Source of the DNA: Linanthus parryae
Lineage: Eukaryota > Streptophyta > Magnoliopsida > Ericales > Polemoniaceae
Reading direction: 5' to 3'
Length of the DNA: 64,000 bases
NCBI GenBank assembly: GCA_023055425.1
Contig: JALGPY010000008.1
Span: forward strand, 20,805,359-20,869,358
The translations under genes were made by a program, and so were the position numbers. Below, piece after piece: positions 1 through 12,213 of the stretch (position 1 is the first letter of the stretch; every line of letters begins with the position of its first letter). The notes under the pieces were generated by a model. That model saw only the letters and a program-made list of their open reading frames with translations, was not told the origin of the DNA and ran no database searches.

Positions 1-544
1 TTACTTAGTCTAACCAGCGTGTATTAACATTTTTGGTATGCAGCTAGATTTATAGAGTCCCATTATAAGTGGATGTTAATATTTAAGAATCATGTCCAAT
101 AATGAATCACATATTCACATTACATAAGTGAGAATAATAATGAATTAAAAGAATTGATTGGACTATCAGTTATATGTAGGGTATATCTATGTGGCATCGT
201 ATTAGTAGTTAAATAATCTTGTTATGTGTGGCAAAAACACCCAATTAATGGATCATAAAACTGGAATACTAAAGTTAGGGATCTCTAATCTGTACACACT
301 ACGAACACAACCGTATTCCACTAGAGTCTTGTAAATAGAACAATTTGTCTTCTATCTGGCATTTTCGTTTTCAGTCTTTCTCTTCTAAAGGCTAGATCAA
401 TTATCAAGAATTCAAGACAATTTAGTTTTTTGACTAGCAAGATTGAGGCAAACCTAGAGAAGTAGGACCATCTAACAAAACATTCATATAATCCATGTAA
501 TACGAAGTTCTATATCAATAGGTTCTAACAAACCTAGACGAATT
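1..544. other. unassigned AT-rich sequence
   Basis: I see no gene, RNA or terminal-repeat structure here. The sequence is AT-rich and has stop codons in all frames. Confidence 0.4.
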
Positions 545-710
545 TCAGTTCTCAAATGTATCGTGTATCGCAAGATACGTATCGTATCGGATGTGTATCG
601 CTCGATACAGTTTGATACACTTTCATTAGCGATACAGTGAATGATACGTAACGCTGATGGCATGTATCGTATCGTATCGTACGATACGTAACGAGTATCG
701 CTCGATACTG
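545..710. repeat. palindrome-rich GTATCG/CGATAC cluster
   Basis: The hexamers GTATCG and CGATAC recur many times in both orientations, giving local palindromes such as GTATCGCTCGATAC, seen near 597 and again near 694. There is no open frame. The pattern resembles the internal part of a fold-back non-autonomous transposon, but I could not define its ends. Confidence 0.6.
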
Positions 711-2913
711 ATAACAGAGATGAGCACCAAACTAAAATTTACATAGTTAAACTGAGACAGAGATATACACCAAGAAGGTCTTCAAAAACAAAGCAGTGAT
801 TTGTTTATAGCTTTCAACGTAAGAAGTAATTTGAACCAGACTACAGTACTTAGAATACCTTCTCTACTGTAAGAAATTTAAACCCCTTGCATATAAGTTC
901 CACTTTTATGGAGAAAGACACCATCTCACATGTCAATATATTAGTCAATACATCCATCAATCCTGACGAAGTAGTAAACCCAAATACTTGTGAAGCAAAT
1001 CCAAATAGACCAATTAGAAATTAGCAAAAGACAGTCCAGTAGCGTCAAAGAAATGGCAACCAAAATTGATTCGTGTATGAATTATCGACCATCAAGGACA
1101 CAGCGCCAACTCCAATAGGTCCGAGGTAAAGGGAGTTAACACCACTTGTGTGATCAGAAAAATATTAAGCATCACACTCGCTACATTGAACCAGCAGATA
1201 TATTTGCTATTTGTGCGGAAGTTCAAACATTTAACCATCCAGGTCGAGAAGTTCCCTGCTTCTTATTATGTCTGGTACTTTTACGAGAGGTCTTACTCTT
1301 CAATTGCTCTTGGGGTGGTTGTTCCACATGCCTCTTGGTTGGTTCAGTCATTTGCTGACTTTCTTGATTCTGTGACTTAGTTTGGTTTTGAAGGTGTTAG
1401 TTTCTTCTTTCTCTGTGTTGGTTATGATAGTACGACCTATCAATTCCTTTGTCTCGTGTACTTTTTTTAGTTTCTTCTTCCTTTGTCTCGGTATATATAA
1501 ATTGACGCACTAGTACTTTTCAGCCTGAAGATTGAGTATTGTTCCAATGCATAACCAACGACTGGCCTACACAACAATCGCGTTCCCAACTGTTCCTCTT
1601 CTTATTCCTCCCTTCCTGAGATATGTCTCCTTCATTGCCGAATTACAAGAAGAGCAACCAGAACACAACAAAGCAGGTCGGATCTTATCTCATATTACAC
1701 AACCATCATCACCACCGCCAACATCAATCGGCTGAATGGTTTGGGCTAACTTGAAGCTTAATTGAAAAACCCAACCAACCATCAACCCTCTTCCTGTTCA
1801 CTGTCTATCCCCATCACCACCAACGACAACCACCACCACCACCACCACCACAACCATGGATCTATCTCTCCCTCAAACAATCAAATGCTCTCTGGCCCCC
1901 GGTTAACATCTCTCACCAAACAGCCACATGAACCTGCAATTGGAAACCTTTCTCTCTCCACTATACACCTCTCTCACTCTCTCCAGAAAAGGAGCACTCA
2001 TCTATGTATCTTTGAATTGGAAGGTAAATAACTCTGAATCGATTTTCCAATTTTGTTGAAGCACAATATGCATGAATCCAATACAGAGTTATCCTACGGT
2101 TCAGATCTCAACTTTGAATTTTTTAAGGTTTTCCAACCAGAAGAAGCATGAGTTTTGGTGTTTGTACGAATTGTGAGCAATTGTTTCTTTTACCCAGTAA
2201 TTTGATTCTATTGGATAAGACTATTTGGTATGATTTGGAGGAGTTTGATTTCACACGGGAGTGAGTAGAAGAAGCAGAATTGTTTATGTCCATCATGAAT
2301 GAGTGTTGGATCAAATCAGTCCTCTACTTAAAATTTAACTCATTTAGTTATTGATATGTTGGGTTTCTATGTGGTCTCTCAAATTGAAGGTCTTGATCTC
2401 AAACAAGAGTGTAAGGGAAGAGGTGGGATCTGGGATTGTTTTGTGATGGGATTTTAGTGGTGGTTGAAGAAATCGAGAGTTTTTAGTGGTGCCACAGGAG
2501 TGGGTGGTGGACTGGTGGTGGTGGTAATTGTTGTGCAAATATATTGTAATGTGAATTGTGGAAAATTTTGGGGATAAAACACAATGAATTGAAGATAATT
2601 ATGGGAAAACGTAAGAAAAAAAATGAAGGGCATAATTGTCATTGGGTACCATCGTTGCAACAAAAACAAAGTGGGTACCACGTGTGCCGAAATTGTACCC
2701 GAAATTGAAAAGATGGGGTATCAGACTGTAACAAATGTCTAGATATGGGTACCACCGATGCAATTTTTCCAACCTTATTTTTAGGTCGACTTCTCATACT
2801 AACTCGAAAGTAGACCTACCATCCAAAAACTCAGCTAAACATTGCCCATACAAATTCTGGTTGCACAAAAACTGATCAACTTTAAAGATAATATCGGAAA
2901 CTCAGACATATAG
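711..2913. other. unassigned region with CAC microsatellite
   Basis: No convincing gene was found. A CAC trinucleotide run lies at about 1831-1851 and a GTGG-rich stretch at about 2456-2535. Short open frames at 1146-1380 and 1532-2031 have no recognisable domain. The histidine-rich one simply reads through the microsatellite. Confidence 0.4.
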
Positions 2914-2987
2914 AACCCGTGTAGTAATGGCCTAATGGGTGTATATAAACCAATAACCCGTGTACTAATGGCTGTATATAAACCAAT
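2914..2987 (+). repeat. two-copy tandem repeat with TATATAAA box
   Basis: A 41-bp unit (2914-2954) is followed directly by a 33-bp version (2955-2987) with an internal deletion of about 8 bp. Both start AACCCGTGTA and end GTATATAAACCAAT, so each has a TATA-like box. No transcript downstream can be identified. Confidence 0.6.
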
Positions 2988-3096
2988 ATTTTTGGTGCTA
3001 CACTAATAACTAATCAAGTTGGAATAACAGATTAAATCATAAGTAAAACTATTAAGTTACGAAAAGGAATTAAATAGCATTGATTCGATTTCTGAC

Positions 3097-3147
3097 CTTG
3101 TTGTGTTGCTCAGGCCAGAATGAGGCGATTCTCGCCCTTTTCTGCAT
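3097..3147 (-). CDS. orphan first coding exon, MQKRARIA family
   Basis: On the minus strand an ATG at 3147 opens a 17-codon exon starting MQKRARIASF and ending at a good donor (AAG, then GTCAGA) in phase 0. The purine-rich stretch just upstream of the ATG and the first residues match two other short exons, at 36,628-36,654 (minus) and 58,854-58,880 (plus). I see no continuation exon downstream in 1-3096. The product is unknown. By analogy with the F-box/FBD gene at 24 kb, which lacks its own first exon, this may be the 5' exon of such a gene. That is inference. It is probably a fragment. Confidence 0.4.
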
Positions 3148-3400
3148 CTTGATCCAATGTTCCTCCCGGCCCTATTTCTTTCGAATTGAACGATAGGTTA
3201 ATTGAAGGAAGAGAGACAAAAGTATTGTTCTGTAGAAAGAAGATACAGAAGGACGAACCAGGGTTGGATTCGAAGAAACATAAATTAGATCGGACAACAG
3301 AGAGAAATCAGATGGAGAGAGGGTTTCCATTCACTTCATCCACAATCGTCCTAATGTAGTCCCCCAGTTTTAACCCATACTAGTCACCGATTACGGTATA

Positions 3401-3652
3401 ATTCCTCTGTTTCTTCTGTTTCTTCTTAGTTTGACTTTTGACACTATTCACCGGGTGATTTTGACCCGGTGATTTGATTAGCAATACGATGGAAAAAATT
3501 TGTAATTTTTACATGGTGTTGTAGAGTAGACTTTGCTCTACAAGACTATGAAAAAATTACCAGAAAATTACATCGTTTTGCTATCAAAATCATCGGGTCA
3601 AAGTAACAAGATTACGGATAAAAAAAAGTCAACTAGGAAGAAACAGAGGAAG
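3401..3652. mobile_element. Stowaway-like fold-back MITE
   Basis: This is a 252-bp element with inverted ends CCTCTGTTTCTTC / GAAGAAACAGAGG and TA on each side (3399-3400, 3653-3654). Most of the element is a long imperfect inverted repeat that includes CACCGGGTGATTTTGACC and its partner. A second copy of the family lies at 33,779-34,036. TA duplication plus fold-back structure fits Stowaway (Tc1/mariner). Confidence 0.65.
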
Positions 3653-4089
3653 TACCAGTATTTGGGTACGTTAATTGAAAACTTGGGTGAATTTCATGAA
3701 AAAAAAATAAAACTTCGGTGAAAAAGTATTGACTATTGATATTAAGAGATTGCTAGTAATTATTTAAGTATTTTTTATTTTTTTAAAATTACATCATAGG
3801 GCCGCGTTCATAACAAGACCCTTATGCGGGGGCTCAAACTTCAGTTAACGCTCATTTACAACTTTTTTATTTAAGTCATTATAAGAAGTAGTACTCGATT
3901 TATTGTTTAAAAAGTATGAGGACAGTACGCAATGTTTCTTAAAAAAATGCTTTACATTTAATTTGAGTTCCATAGTTTGCGCGTGATCGAATTTTTTAGG
4001 AAAAACTGAGAGTAATAAAAAATTAAGAAATGTGGGTTACATCCGGCAAACCTATAGCCAAAATATTACACAACCAAGCTGGCCATTCA

Positions 4090-6710
4090 ATAACCCACAT
4101 CATCTTATCCTCTGTTGTTCTCCAAATAAAGCTAACTCATGGGCAACAATGTTTTCCTCGCGTGGAGTGAACTTCACTTCGAGATCTATGCCTACTTTAA
4201 TGAACTCCACTACCTCCTTTAAAGGAGAAAGTATTCTTTGGGGCGCCCCACCACTGTGGCATGCCTGCGTGGTGGGGCGCGCCATTCAACTTTTGACAAA
4301 TATGCACTAGTCAGATGGAACCTACCAAATTTTGCTTGTTTGTCAAAAATTGAATGGCGCGGCCCACCACAGTGGTGGGGCTAGTCTCAATGAATACTTT
4401 CTCCCTTTAAAGCATCTCTAACTAGGCCTCGGTCAAACACTTCATCTTCCTGAATGCTCCTCTACATCTCTACCATCAAAACCTTTGGAGTCTCCTTCCA
4501 AACGCAGTTAAGATATACCTCTGGCATTAGCTACACCCATGGCCTCTACAGCGGCGAGAGATTAAGCTTCCCCGGCATTGAAACACCTTGGAGCTTGATG
4601 GAGGCTGCAACAGAGGCTCATCTGTTGGATTCGCGGATGATTATTCCGGCTGACGCGCTTCCAGTAGCTAGAATTCAAGAGGCGTCAAAGTTATTTTGAC
4701 CATGCCGGTGTCAGCGACACCCAACGGTGTCTGCATGTGTTTTATGGTAATTTGTTTTATTGTTGTTTCACACTTGTGAGCTCTTCACTTTTGGACAAAA
4801 TGGTTTTGATGATCTCTTGGATTCGAATTTGTAGATCTGAGAACTTCAACCTGTTTCTAAGAAACCATATACTTCATATAAATTATTTTTGTTTGGTCTG
4901 AAGGATCCAATCTATAGCATTTCCTTCTCCGTTGTTTGTAGCCTCCAGTCCTAAAGTGGCGACCCATATCGGTTTCGTATTATTATAGCGCACCGTAGAG
5001 ACAACAACGACCTTCATTGGCGATCCGTCGTCGTCTTAGATTGTTGATGGTGGGGAGAACACCCTTCAAAACTCTCAAGGTCATGTGTTTTATTTTATTA
5101 TGGATCTTAACTTTCCATGCGAATTTGAAAGGGGGAGCTGTGTTTTCTGATTGTGCTTCTTCTTCCTTCGTCCTCCTTCGCGAGGTCATAAGGTACCCGG
5201 AGCTCACCGTGAAACCGCCATGATCAGTATAGTGCCACTGTAGCTTGTCACAACAAGCTTTTCTAGAGATCTGTGTATTGAGGATCTCCTCCACACAAAC
5301 GGGCCATGTAAGTTATTAATTTATCACTTAGTTCCTTGTGTTTTCGATGAGGAAATCATTTACTTTGAGATCTGCCTCTTCTGGACGTGTCGTTAAGATT
5401 TTGAAACCGCTTTCTCTTTGCAGTCAAGGGTACCAGATGTGTACAACGCTACTATTATTAACATGCCATCTAAGTCCTTGCTCGAGAAACTTTATGCCTA
5501 ATAAAATACTTCTCCATGCTTATGAAGGTGAGTATCCAGCCTCAGCATTCCATATCTCTTTTGTATTGGCTTTTAAAACTCTAATTGCTAAAGCATGGAG
5601 TTTATAGTGGTGTCTCCACCCTTTTTTAGCTAGCAAGGATTGGTTGAACAGTTTGTAATCTCGGAAGGCCATACCTCCTTGCACTTTAGGAAGTTGCATT
5701 TTGTCCCATGGTATCCAATGAATCCCTATTTCTTTTTGAGTTTTTGACCACCATAATTGTTTGATAAGCTTTTCTAATTTGTCACATGCACCGTCCGGTA
5801 ACTTGAAAAATGTCATAGCAATAAGTGGGTATAGCATTAGCCTCCATTTGGATTAGGACTTCTTTACCCCCAATAGAGAGTGTCTTCTCCTTCCACCCCT
5901 TGAGCTTACGGCTAAGTTTGTCAGCCAAGTAGTTTAAAGTGGTTTTTCCCCCCATTATACTCAGCGTAATTGTCTATTGCAGGCACACCACACTGCTGTT
6001 GGATATCTTTTTTGACTTCATTTCGAACCAAAGGCGGTAACACCAAACAGACTTGGAAGCATAAGTTGATGCCCATAAGTCTTTATGTAATTTTAAATGA
6101 TTCGTATAATGTTTGTATCTCCTGAGTATTTTCTTGTAAAATAACATAAAAATGTGAGCAAAAAAAAGTGGGAGGCCACTGGTCCTCCCCGAGATGCCGA
6201 CACGCCCGTTAATAAACCATCATCCATCGCGGTGTTGACAGAACACTAAAGCACGTCGTTAATAATACGGAATAGGTATGGAAAGAGAGAGCAAGGTTGC
6301 CTCAAAGCCCTTTTCGGAAGCCTTTCTCGTGCAAGCACCCTTGGCTCAGGGGCTGGGAATTCTTCTTTTTCTTTTTCTCGTTCATTCGGAGCATCCTCGA
6401 AGGGTTACATTTACGAACAAATTCATACTCCACCGTAGTACTAACTTTAGTACCGTAGTGATAAAATTTGGTCTAAAACTAAACTCGAAGAAAGCCTCCC
6501 TTAAGAATTATCATTCTACGTGGCCGCTTTACTCATATCAACCTTAAGCGCGACCATACCTTTCTTCCCTTCCTATCTTGTTTTGAAAGCGTGGATAATC
6601 TCAAAGGCCACAAGGATGTTATCCGTAGTTATACGACCCGAGACGAAAGCACTTTGGTTATCTCCAATGATGTTTTTTTAACACTTTTTTGAATCGGTTC
6701 TCGACAGCTT
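4090..6710 (-). mobile_element. 5'-truncated L1-type LINE, decayed
   Basis: Read on the minus strand this shows successive LINE ORF2 pieces. Reverse-transcriptase motifs at about 6700-6540 include NQSAFVSGR-like and MSKA text. The RT thumb region is at 5837-5520 (LIKQLWWSKTQKEIGIHW, FNQSLLAKKGW). A zinc-finger RVT region lies at 5294-4983 (KIHNKIKHMTLRVLKG). An RNase H C-terminus lies at about 4700-4090 (FTPREENIVAHELALFG). Frames are broken by stops and indels, and 6130-6540 is poorly preserved. ORF1 and the start of ORF2 are absent, as is usual for 5'-truncated LINE copies. A MITE at 4224-4404 interrupts the RNase H part. Confidence 0.8.
4224..4404. mobile_element. 181-bp MITE inside LINE RNase H
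   Basis: The terminal inverted repeats begin GGAGAAAGTATTC and extend as a long fold-back containing GGGGC, CCACCACTGTGG and AATGGCGCG blocks. The direct repeat CTTTAAA flanks it at 4217-4223 and 4405-4411. If the element and one CTTTAAA are ignored, the interrupted minus-strand LINE reading continues as DALKEVVEFIKV, which supports these exact borders. The superfamily is unclear. Confidence 0.75.
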
Positions 6711-6713
6711 TTG

Positions 6714-8765
6714 TAACACCTCCGCCCTGGAGTACTGCGGAAACTACGCATCGATCCCTCAGACTCTCAAGGATGTCCTACGCTAAACATAAGAATGTTC
6801 AACGAGGAGTTTAACCCTAAATGTTATGTTACGAGATGGAATTAAAGAAATAAAGCTTAACTGAAGTTGACTATCATTATTTACACACTCTTTAGTGTAG
6901 ACTTCTAAGTGGTTGTCTATCTCCTTAGTTCTCCGCGTACTCGTCTGCCAGGTTATAGGAAACATAGATGACAAGATGTCTGAGTACTTCAAGTAAGATA
7001 GAACCTTATAACATAAGTACATGTGTGTGTATGTATAGTATTGAAAGCATTTAACTCCTACTTATAGATGCACCATCCGATTAACCTGACTCAATGCAAT
7101 AGATCGTGAAGATAAAATTACCAACTATTTATATATATGTTAATTCACAACTAAAACCAATCAACCCTTATACAAAGGATTATGAATCCCGCTACCAAGA
7201 GGGTTGTGAAGACCATATTCACTTCCAACAAGAAATGCTAACTAAACCCAACTTTCAAGAAAAAACTAGACCTTGAGTGTGCACACCCCCTATGGATCAT
7301 CCAACAAGAGGGTAGTACTAGCTGCCTACGGCCAGGTGCTAGCTCATACCCCGACTTAATAAATGCTCATAGACCGGGCCAATGTGTCCGGAGACAAAAA
7401 TATCAACTCAGGTATCCGAGGATAACAACTCTGCCATTCATAATCCCATAGGCTACATCCATGCATACAGATTTATACAACTAACATTAATTATAGCACG
7501 TGAAGGATTAACATATTTACATGAAAACCAGTTTAGTTGCCTGATCAGTAGAGCCGATTCTCTATCCCAACAATCTATACACATTCAAATAGATATATAA
7601 TATCAACACATGTCATCAATATGTAGTGAGGAAGAATACATACACAAATGTCATGATGACTGACTAGCCCAAACTGACTAGTCAAAAATTACCATTTTGC
7701 CCAAACTCATTGTGCATGGACCCCAGATGAATCTAATCATGCTTAGTAATATGAAAATACCTTCCTTAACACATCAAGATATTCACGTTGATTGAAATTT
7801 ATAACTCATAATTCGTCTCTTACGAAATCGGTGTCTACGATCACATGTGTGACGCACTAAGTACTGACAAGTCGTATACTCAAGTATTGGATACAAGTTA
7901 TACATGCATATGATCCTACATGTCACTAATGGACCTATGTTGATGATCAAATGTCATAAACAACCCAACATTCCACATAGATATGCCACATTTGAGTTTC
8001 TTGAAAAATCTGAAAATCGTATTTTGAACAAAATGTAGGCTATGACTTTAGAGCATTCTTTACCATATCTACATGTCTCCTAAAATGTTGTAATATATGG
8101 AATGAGCATACATGTGTATACTTTCATAAACATCAAGAATATCATGCATACAAGCTATAAAACTTGAGTTACAAAACTAGACTCAAAGAGGGTCAATTTG
8201 ATAAGAAAATCAACTACATATCCTTTTTTACTTAAGAAGATATGGCCCTTTAAATTTGCATGTTTTCTGAAAACTTTTTTTTGGTAGATCTTACCATTAT
8301 TTATTAAAACCCTCATTTCATCAATACTTTTCACCCCATATTTTTGTGAAGAAACTAGACACACATGGGATTAATTCCAAAGAAGATGACATTTTTTTCT
8401 TTTCCAAGTAGTACTAATTATCTGTCATAATTGAAAGTTTCTTTCAAACTTGTCTCTACACAACAATGTTTGTTTATTTTGTAACTTGAGTTAAATAAAA
8501 TCATTGCATGAGATTCTTTTGGGTTATGAAAATCACATCAAATTTCACAAACAACTCCAACATATCTCATAGATATGTCAAATACAAGTTATCTCAAAAA
8601 TATAAAAATTGTAACATGGACAGAAGGTATTCCCAGACTTTAGAGCATTCTTTAACATATCAACACATATGCTAAACTTTGAAAATAAATGGATAAGGAA
8701 CCTACATGTGTCTACTTTCATAAATCGAAAGAATCTCATGCATTGATATTATTTGACACGATGTT
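6714..8765. mobile_element. probable LTR-retrotransposon LTR remnant
   Basis: The sequence starts TGTAACACCTCCGCC, the kind of opening seen in LTRs of Del/Tekay-type chromoviruses, and carries no coding signal over 2 kb. It contains diverged direct repeats (about 7961-8160 and 8552-8750). The 3' border, primer-binding site and a partner LTR were not found, so the call rests on the 5' end and composition. Confidence 0.3.
7961..8750 (+). repeat. two diverged direct repeats, offset about 592 bp
   Basis: Blocks near 7961, 8044 and 8110 recur near 8552, 8636 and 8705 in the same order. An example is GACTTTAGAGCATTCTTTA at 8044 and 8636. Identity is moderate and indels shift the offset from 591 to 595 bp. 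This is an old internal duplication of the host element. Confidence 0.6.
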
Positions 8766-8869
8766 GGTAGTATTTTTGATGGGATCGCCAAATAAAGAAC
8801 ATACTTTTTCGCTTTATCTTCACTTACCATAACTATTTTGTCCACCCATGTTCATTTTCATTGTTGTCG

Positions 8870-9985
8870 GAGCTGGTTTCTAGTGAACGGTGGGTTGTGG
8901 TCTGAACATATCTCATCCTTACGGAATAAAGGCCACTGTCCTTGAAATACCATCTCCATTGATCTAGACCCTCAGATGGGGCTCAGGATCTCTTCTACAT
9001 CAATCATTTCCAGGTTCTCTCTGAATTTTCCTTCGTTCCATGAGTTATTGCTCCTGTCAACACAATTAGTGACCCAGGTGCCTTCGTGTGCCGGTCTTTG
9101 AGAATAAACTTTGAAAGAAGGAGGCCGCTGGAGCCAAGGATCATCGTAGAGCTCTGTGGATCTGCCATCCCCCAGGTTTTTCATCAAACCCATCTTAAGA
9201 GCTTTTAAACCTTCATGCAAACTTCTTCAAGCATAGGAAGGTTGAGCTCCTAGGCAGGACTCGAAGAAATCTGTATCTTGAAAGTATTTACCTTTTGTAA
9301 TTCTAGCCATTAAACATTGAGGATTAGTGAGAATTTGACAACATTGTTTGGCTAATAGAGCTTTGTTAAAGTCCATTATGTCCTGGGAGTTTAATTCGCT
9401 CCCAAGACATCTAGTTAATCCCATTCTTATCCCCGCTGCCCCACTAGAACTGCTGCATCAGTTGCTCAATACGTAGACATGTACCTACAGGGAGAAGAAA
9501 GCACGACATATCATAGCTTGGGATTGCTTGAACCACTGATTCGAGGATAACTTCTTTCCCGCAATTGAGATCTTCCACCCTGCCCCTGTCAATAATGTAG
9601 TTAAATATGGTTTTCTTGCTTCTTCCAATGGTTATAGGAAGCCCAAGCATAGCTGTAGATTTAGATATATTAGATTTTTTTTGGCTCGATGCCTGCTCAT
9701 AAATTGTAATTATTGTAATAAGCATGTAATGTCATCTTTTCCTAGCTCGTGTGAAGAAGCTGATGTCGTCTGCGAAAAACAGATGAGAGATAATGGGTCC
9801 ACTTGTAGAAGCATGAACCCTGACAGCCTTTGCTCGGATACAACAGAATGAATTAGTCTCGAAAGACCTACGTTGCATATAAGGAAAAAGGTAAGGTGAC
9901 AGATGACAACCTTAGCGAAGACCTCTTCCAGGTATGACTCTCCCTGAAAATGACCCGTTTAAGTTAAAAGCATGTCAAGTGGGAG
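8870..9985 (-). mobile_element. second L1-type LINE fragment, decayed
   Basis: On the minus strand the RT palm appears near 9970-9750: IPGRGLR, then LSPYLFLICN, then the catalytic-box region FFADDISFF. It is followed by CGKEVILESVVQAIPSYDMS (9600-9500), FNKALLAKQCCQIL (9385-9340), a DGRSTELYDDPWLQRPPSF segment (9160-9110) and WRWYFKDSGLYSV near 8950. The order matches a plant LINE ORF2 from RT to the zinc-finger RVT linker. Frameshifts and stops make it a pseudogene, and 5' truncation is evident. Confidence 0.75.
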
Positions 9986-10955
9986 ATAACGCCCGCTTTC
10001 ACCTCTCTCTAACTTAGAGTGAGAATTTGGCGTCTCAATTTTATCTCCGAAGATTTTAAGTTTTCCCACAAGTGATAGCAACGTTTGTGGATTTAGATCT
10101 TGATCCCAAGCCACTGAGGCGTCTAAGGGATGAGCTATCAGATTCCTCTTACGGTGGGTCTTCTCTTCTATCACCCGACCAACCAAGCGAAGCCGCTTGT
10201 AATCTCCATCACCCAACCCGGTAGTCTTCTTCACCCATATTCGTAGTTCTCGTCTGTTAGTTGTGGATCGCAATAGGCTCTGCAAGCTATGTGAAGCTAA
10301 AGCCCCTTCGTTTCGCCTCCTTTCTCATGCCCGTCGTGCGCTTGATCCCATCAACCACTCTAAGTGGTGGAACAGAGGCTGTTGTCAAGACCATGTCTAC
10401 TCTTCTCTACATAAACCGCAATCTTCAACCCATATCGTAACAACTGACCCTCCTAAGCAGCACGCCTTTCACATGCCAAATTAAAACAGGGTAATCGGTT
10501 GTTCCATCGTAAAAGCCGTTCCAAAAGAGTTTCCCTCTCCGACTTTGCCAACCCAAGAACCCAGTTCTCCGTTTACGTCGAGCCATAGGGTACATCAGAA
10601 GAATGGGGGAGTTCCGTCGAGCCTTTTTGGTCTGGTTTCTAAGTCTGTCTAGTTTATGTCTGTTTAGGGTTGGGTATGCAGTTAGTCCTGTTTGTATTGG
10701 GCTTTGTCTAGTTTGTGGTTAAGCCCATTAGTTACTTGGTTTATTAGCATAGTATAGTACAGTTATGAGCGACTTGTATACCGTAGGTACTCTGCTGTAG
10801 CGACGAAGGATTACCGGTGTGCTTCTCTGTTTAAGGTTCTACCTGTACTTTGTTTTGTTAATGAAATTCTTACCTTCACCAATAGAAAAGAAAGTCAAAC
10901 AGCATATCGGACTGAATTGACACATTGAATTACAACCCAATTCTTTGTTTGGAAG
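9986..10955. other. unassigned sequence upstream of LINE fragment
   Basis: A minus-strand open stretch at 10,285-9,959 reads GLGDGDYKRLRLVGRVIEEK and might be a LINE ORF1 remnant joined to the RT fragment, but I cannot confirm a domain. 10,490-10,955 shows nothing recognisable. Confidence 0.3.
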
Positions 10956-10961
10956 AATGTT

Positions 10962-11536
10962 GTTGTTTAATTATCAACCATTAGAACTGGTTACGGCTAC
11001 TTCGTCGGAGTTCAAGGCTCTGAATACTACGGCTTACCTTTCCAGAAACTGGCGTCGGAGACCGACGATACCGTTGATGCGATCGAGCAATTGCAGACTC
11101 TCCGTCTAAACCTAGATCAGCTGATAGAATCACAGGGTGAACCGGAGGATGAAGAAGGTTCAAAGAAGATGCAAGAGATGGATAATCAAATCACCGAGAA
11201 GATCTTGCATTCCACTCAGCAATTGGACTTACAGAGACAGTGCCTGAACAAAATCAAGGTCCAATTGGATGACTCACACTCAAGGGGAGTGGAGAGTAAG
11301 GCTCTGATGGATGAGTTGCAGGAGAAGATCAAAGTAGTGAAGTCAAGAATCTAAGCCCTAGGCAGCACAGATATCGTTAACATCGCTTCAGTGAGAGGAT
11401 TGCATGTGTTGGTGGATCTTCGCCGGAGGCAGATTTGGAATGGTAGGATTCGTTTGCAAGCGTGGCTCTCGAACAGGGAGGAGATCGAACAGGCGGCCAA
11501 CGATTTTGGAATCGTCGTCGTCGCTGCAGAACCCTG
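10962..11536 (+). pseudogene. coiled-coil protein pseudogene, unknown family
   Basis: The plus-strand reading gives LASETDDTVDAIEQLQTLRL, then a heptad-rich, highly charged stretch (EDEEGSKKMQEMDNQITEKI and on to DELQEKIKVVKSRI). A TAA follows at about 11,352. The same frame then runs on as GLHVLVDLRRRQIWNGRIRL and NREEIEQAANDFG to a TGA near 11,535. No ATG opens the frame, and the N-terminal reading seems to switch frames near 11,040. An uninterrupted coding stretch with an in-frame stop and no introns fits a degraded gene or retrocopy. The family is not recognised. Confidence 0.4.
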
Positions 11537-12175
11537 ACTCTTGAAGGTAATACAACTTATCATTTTCTCTTCAATTGGGATTAGTTCAATTAGCTGAATG
11601 TAGGTGTCTAATTACTTGCGAGATTGTGTAATTAACATTAATGTTGCCAAGGACTAAAATGATGAACAAAATTGAATAAAGACTATCACACATCATAATG
11701 TTGCAGAATGCATCTCAATGGAACATATCTCAATCATAATATTTTGAATCTGACTGATGTATGATTTTATCTATCACATATATACTGCATGGTTCCTGTC
11801 CATATACATGTTATACAAGATATGGATTGGTTAATAAGAGAAAATGTTTAATGCAAAGGAAATTTGTAGAGCAAAACAACATATCTGGTGAACTTGCAAA
11901 TTTTCAAACAAGTAAGTTGCATTATGGTCTTGGATTGCGTATTAAGATTTTCCGGCCCTACTTGCTCATGGAGGCGTGGTTGCATATGTTTAACTTATTA
12001 TAGAAAATCTACTCTTTGGTAGAAATCTCAATTCTTTTGAGGATGAAAATGTGATAATTAAAGTCTAACCCATAGTCTTCTCTCTATCTCAAACTGTAAT
12101 CACATAGTAGTATCAAGACTGGTAAATCCAACATTCATATAACCATACTGGTTAGCAACAGGTCATGGTTTTGCT

Positions 12176-12213
<38 letters not shown>

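Noticed and set aside
1146..1380. Overlapping 70-76-residue ORFs
   Set aside because: Two frames are open by chance in AT-rich DNA, and I recognise no domain.
1762..2031. Histidine-rich protein gene
   Set aside because: The His run is the CAC microsatellite. No ATG context, domain or splice structure supports a gene.
12180..12209. Poly(A) tail of a retrocopy
   Set aside because: No coding or SINE sequence precedes it, and no target duplication could be matched.
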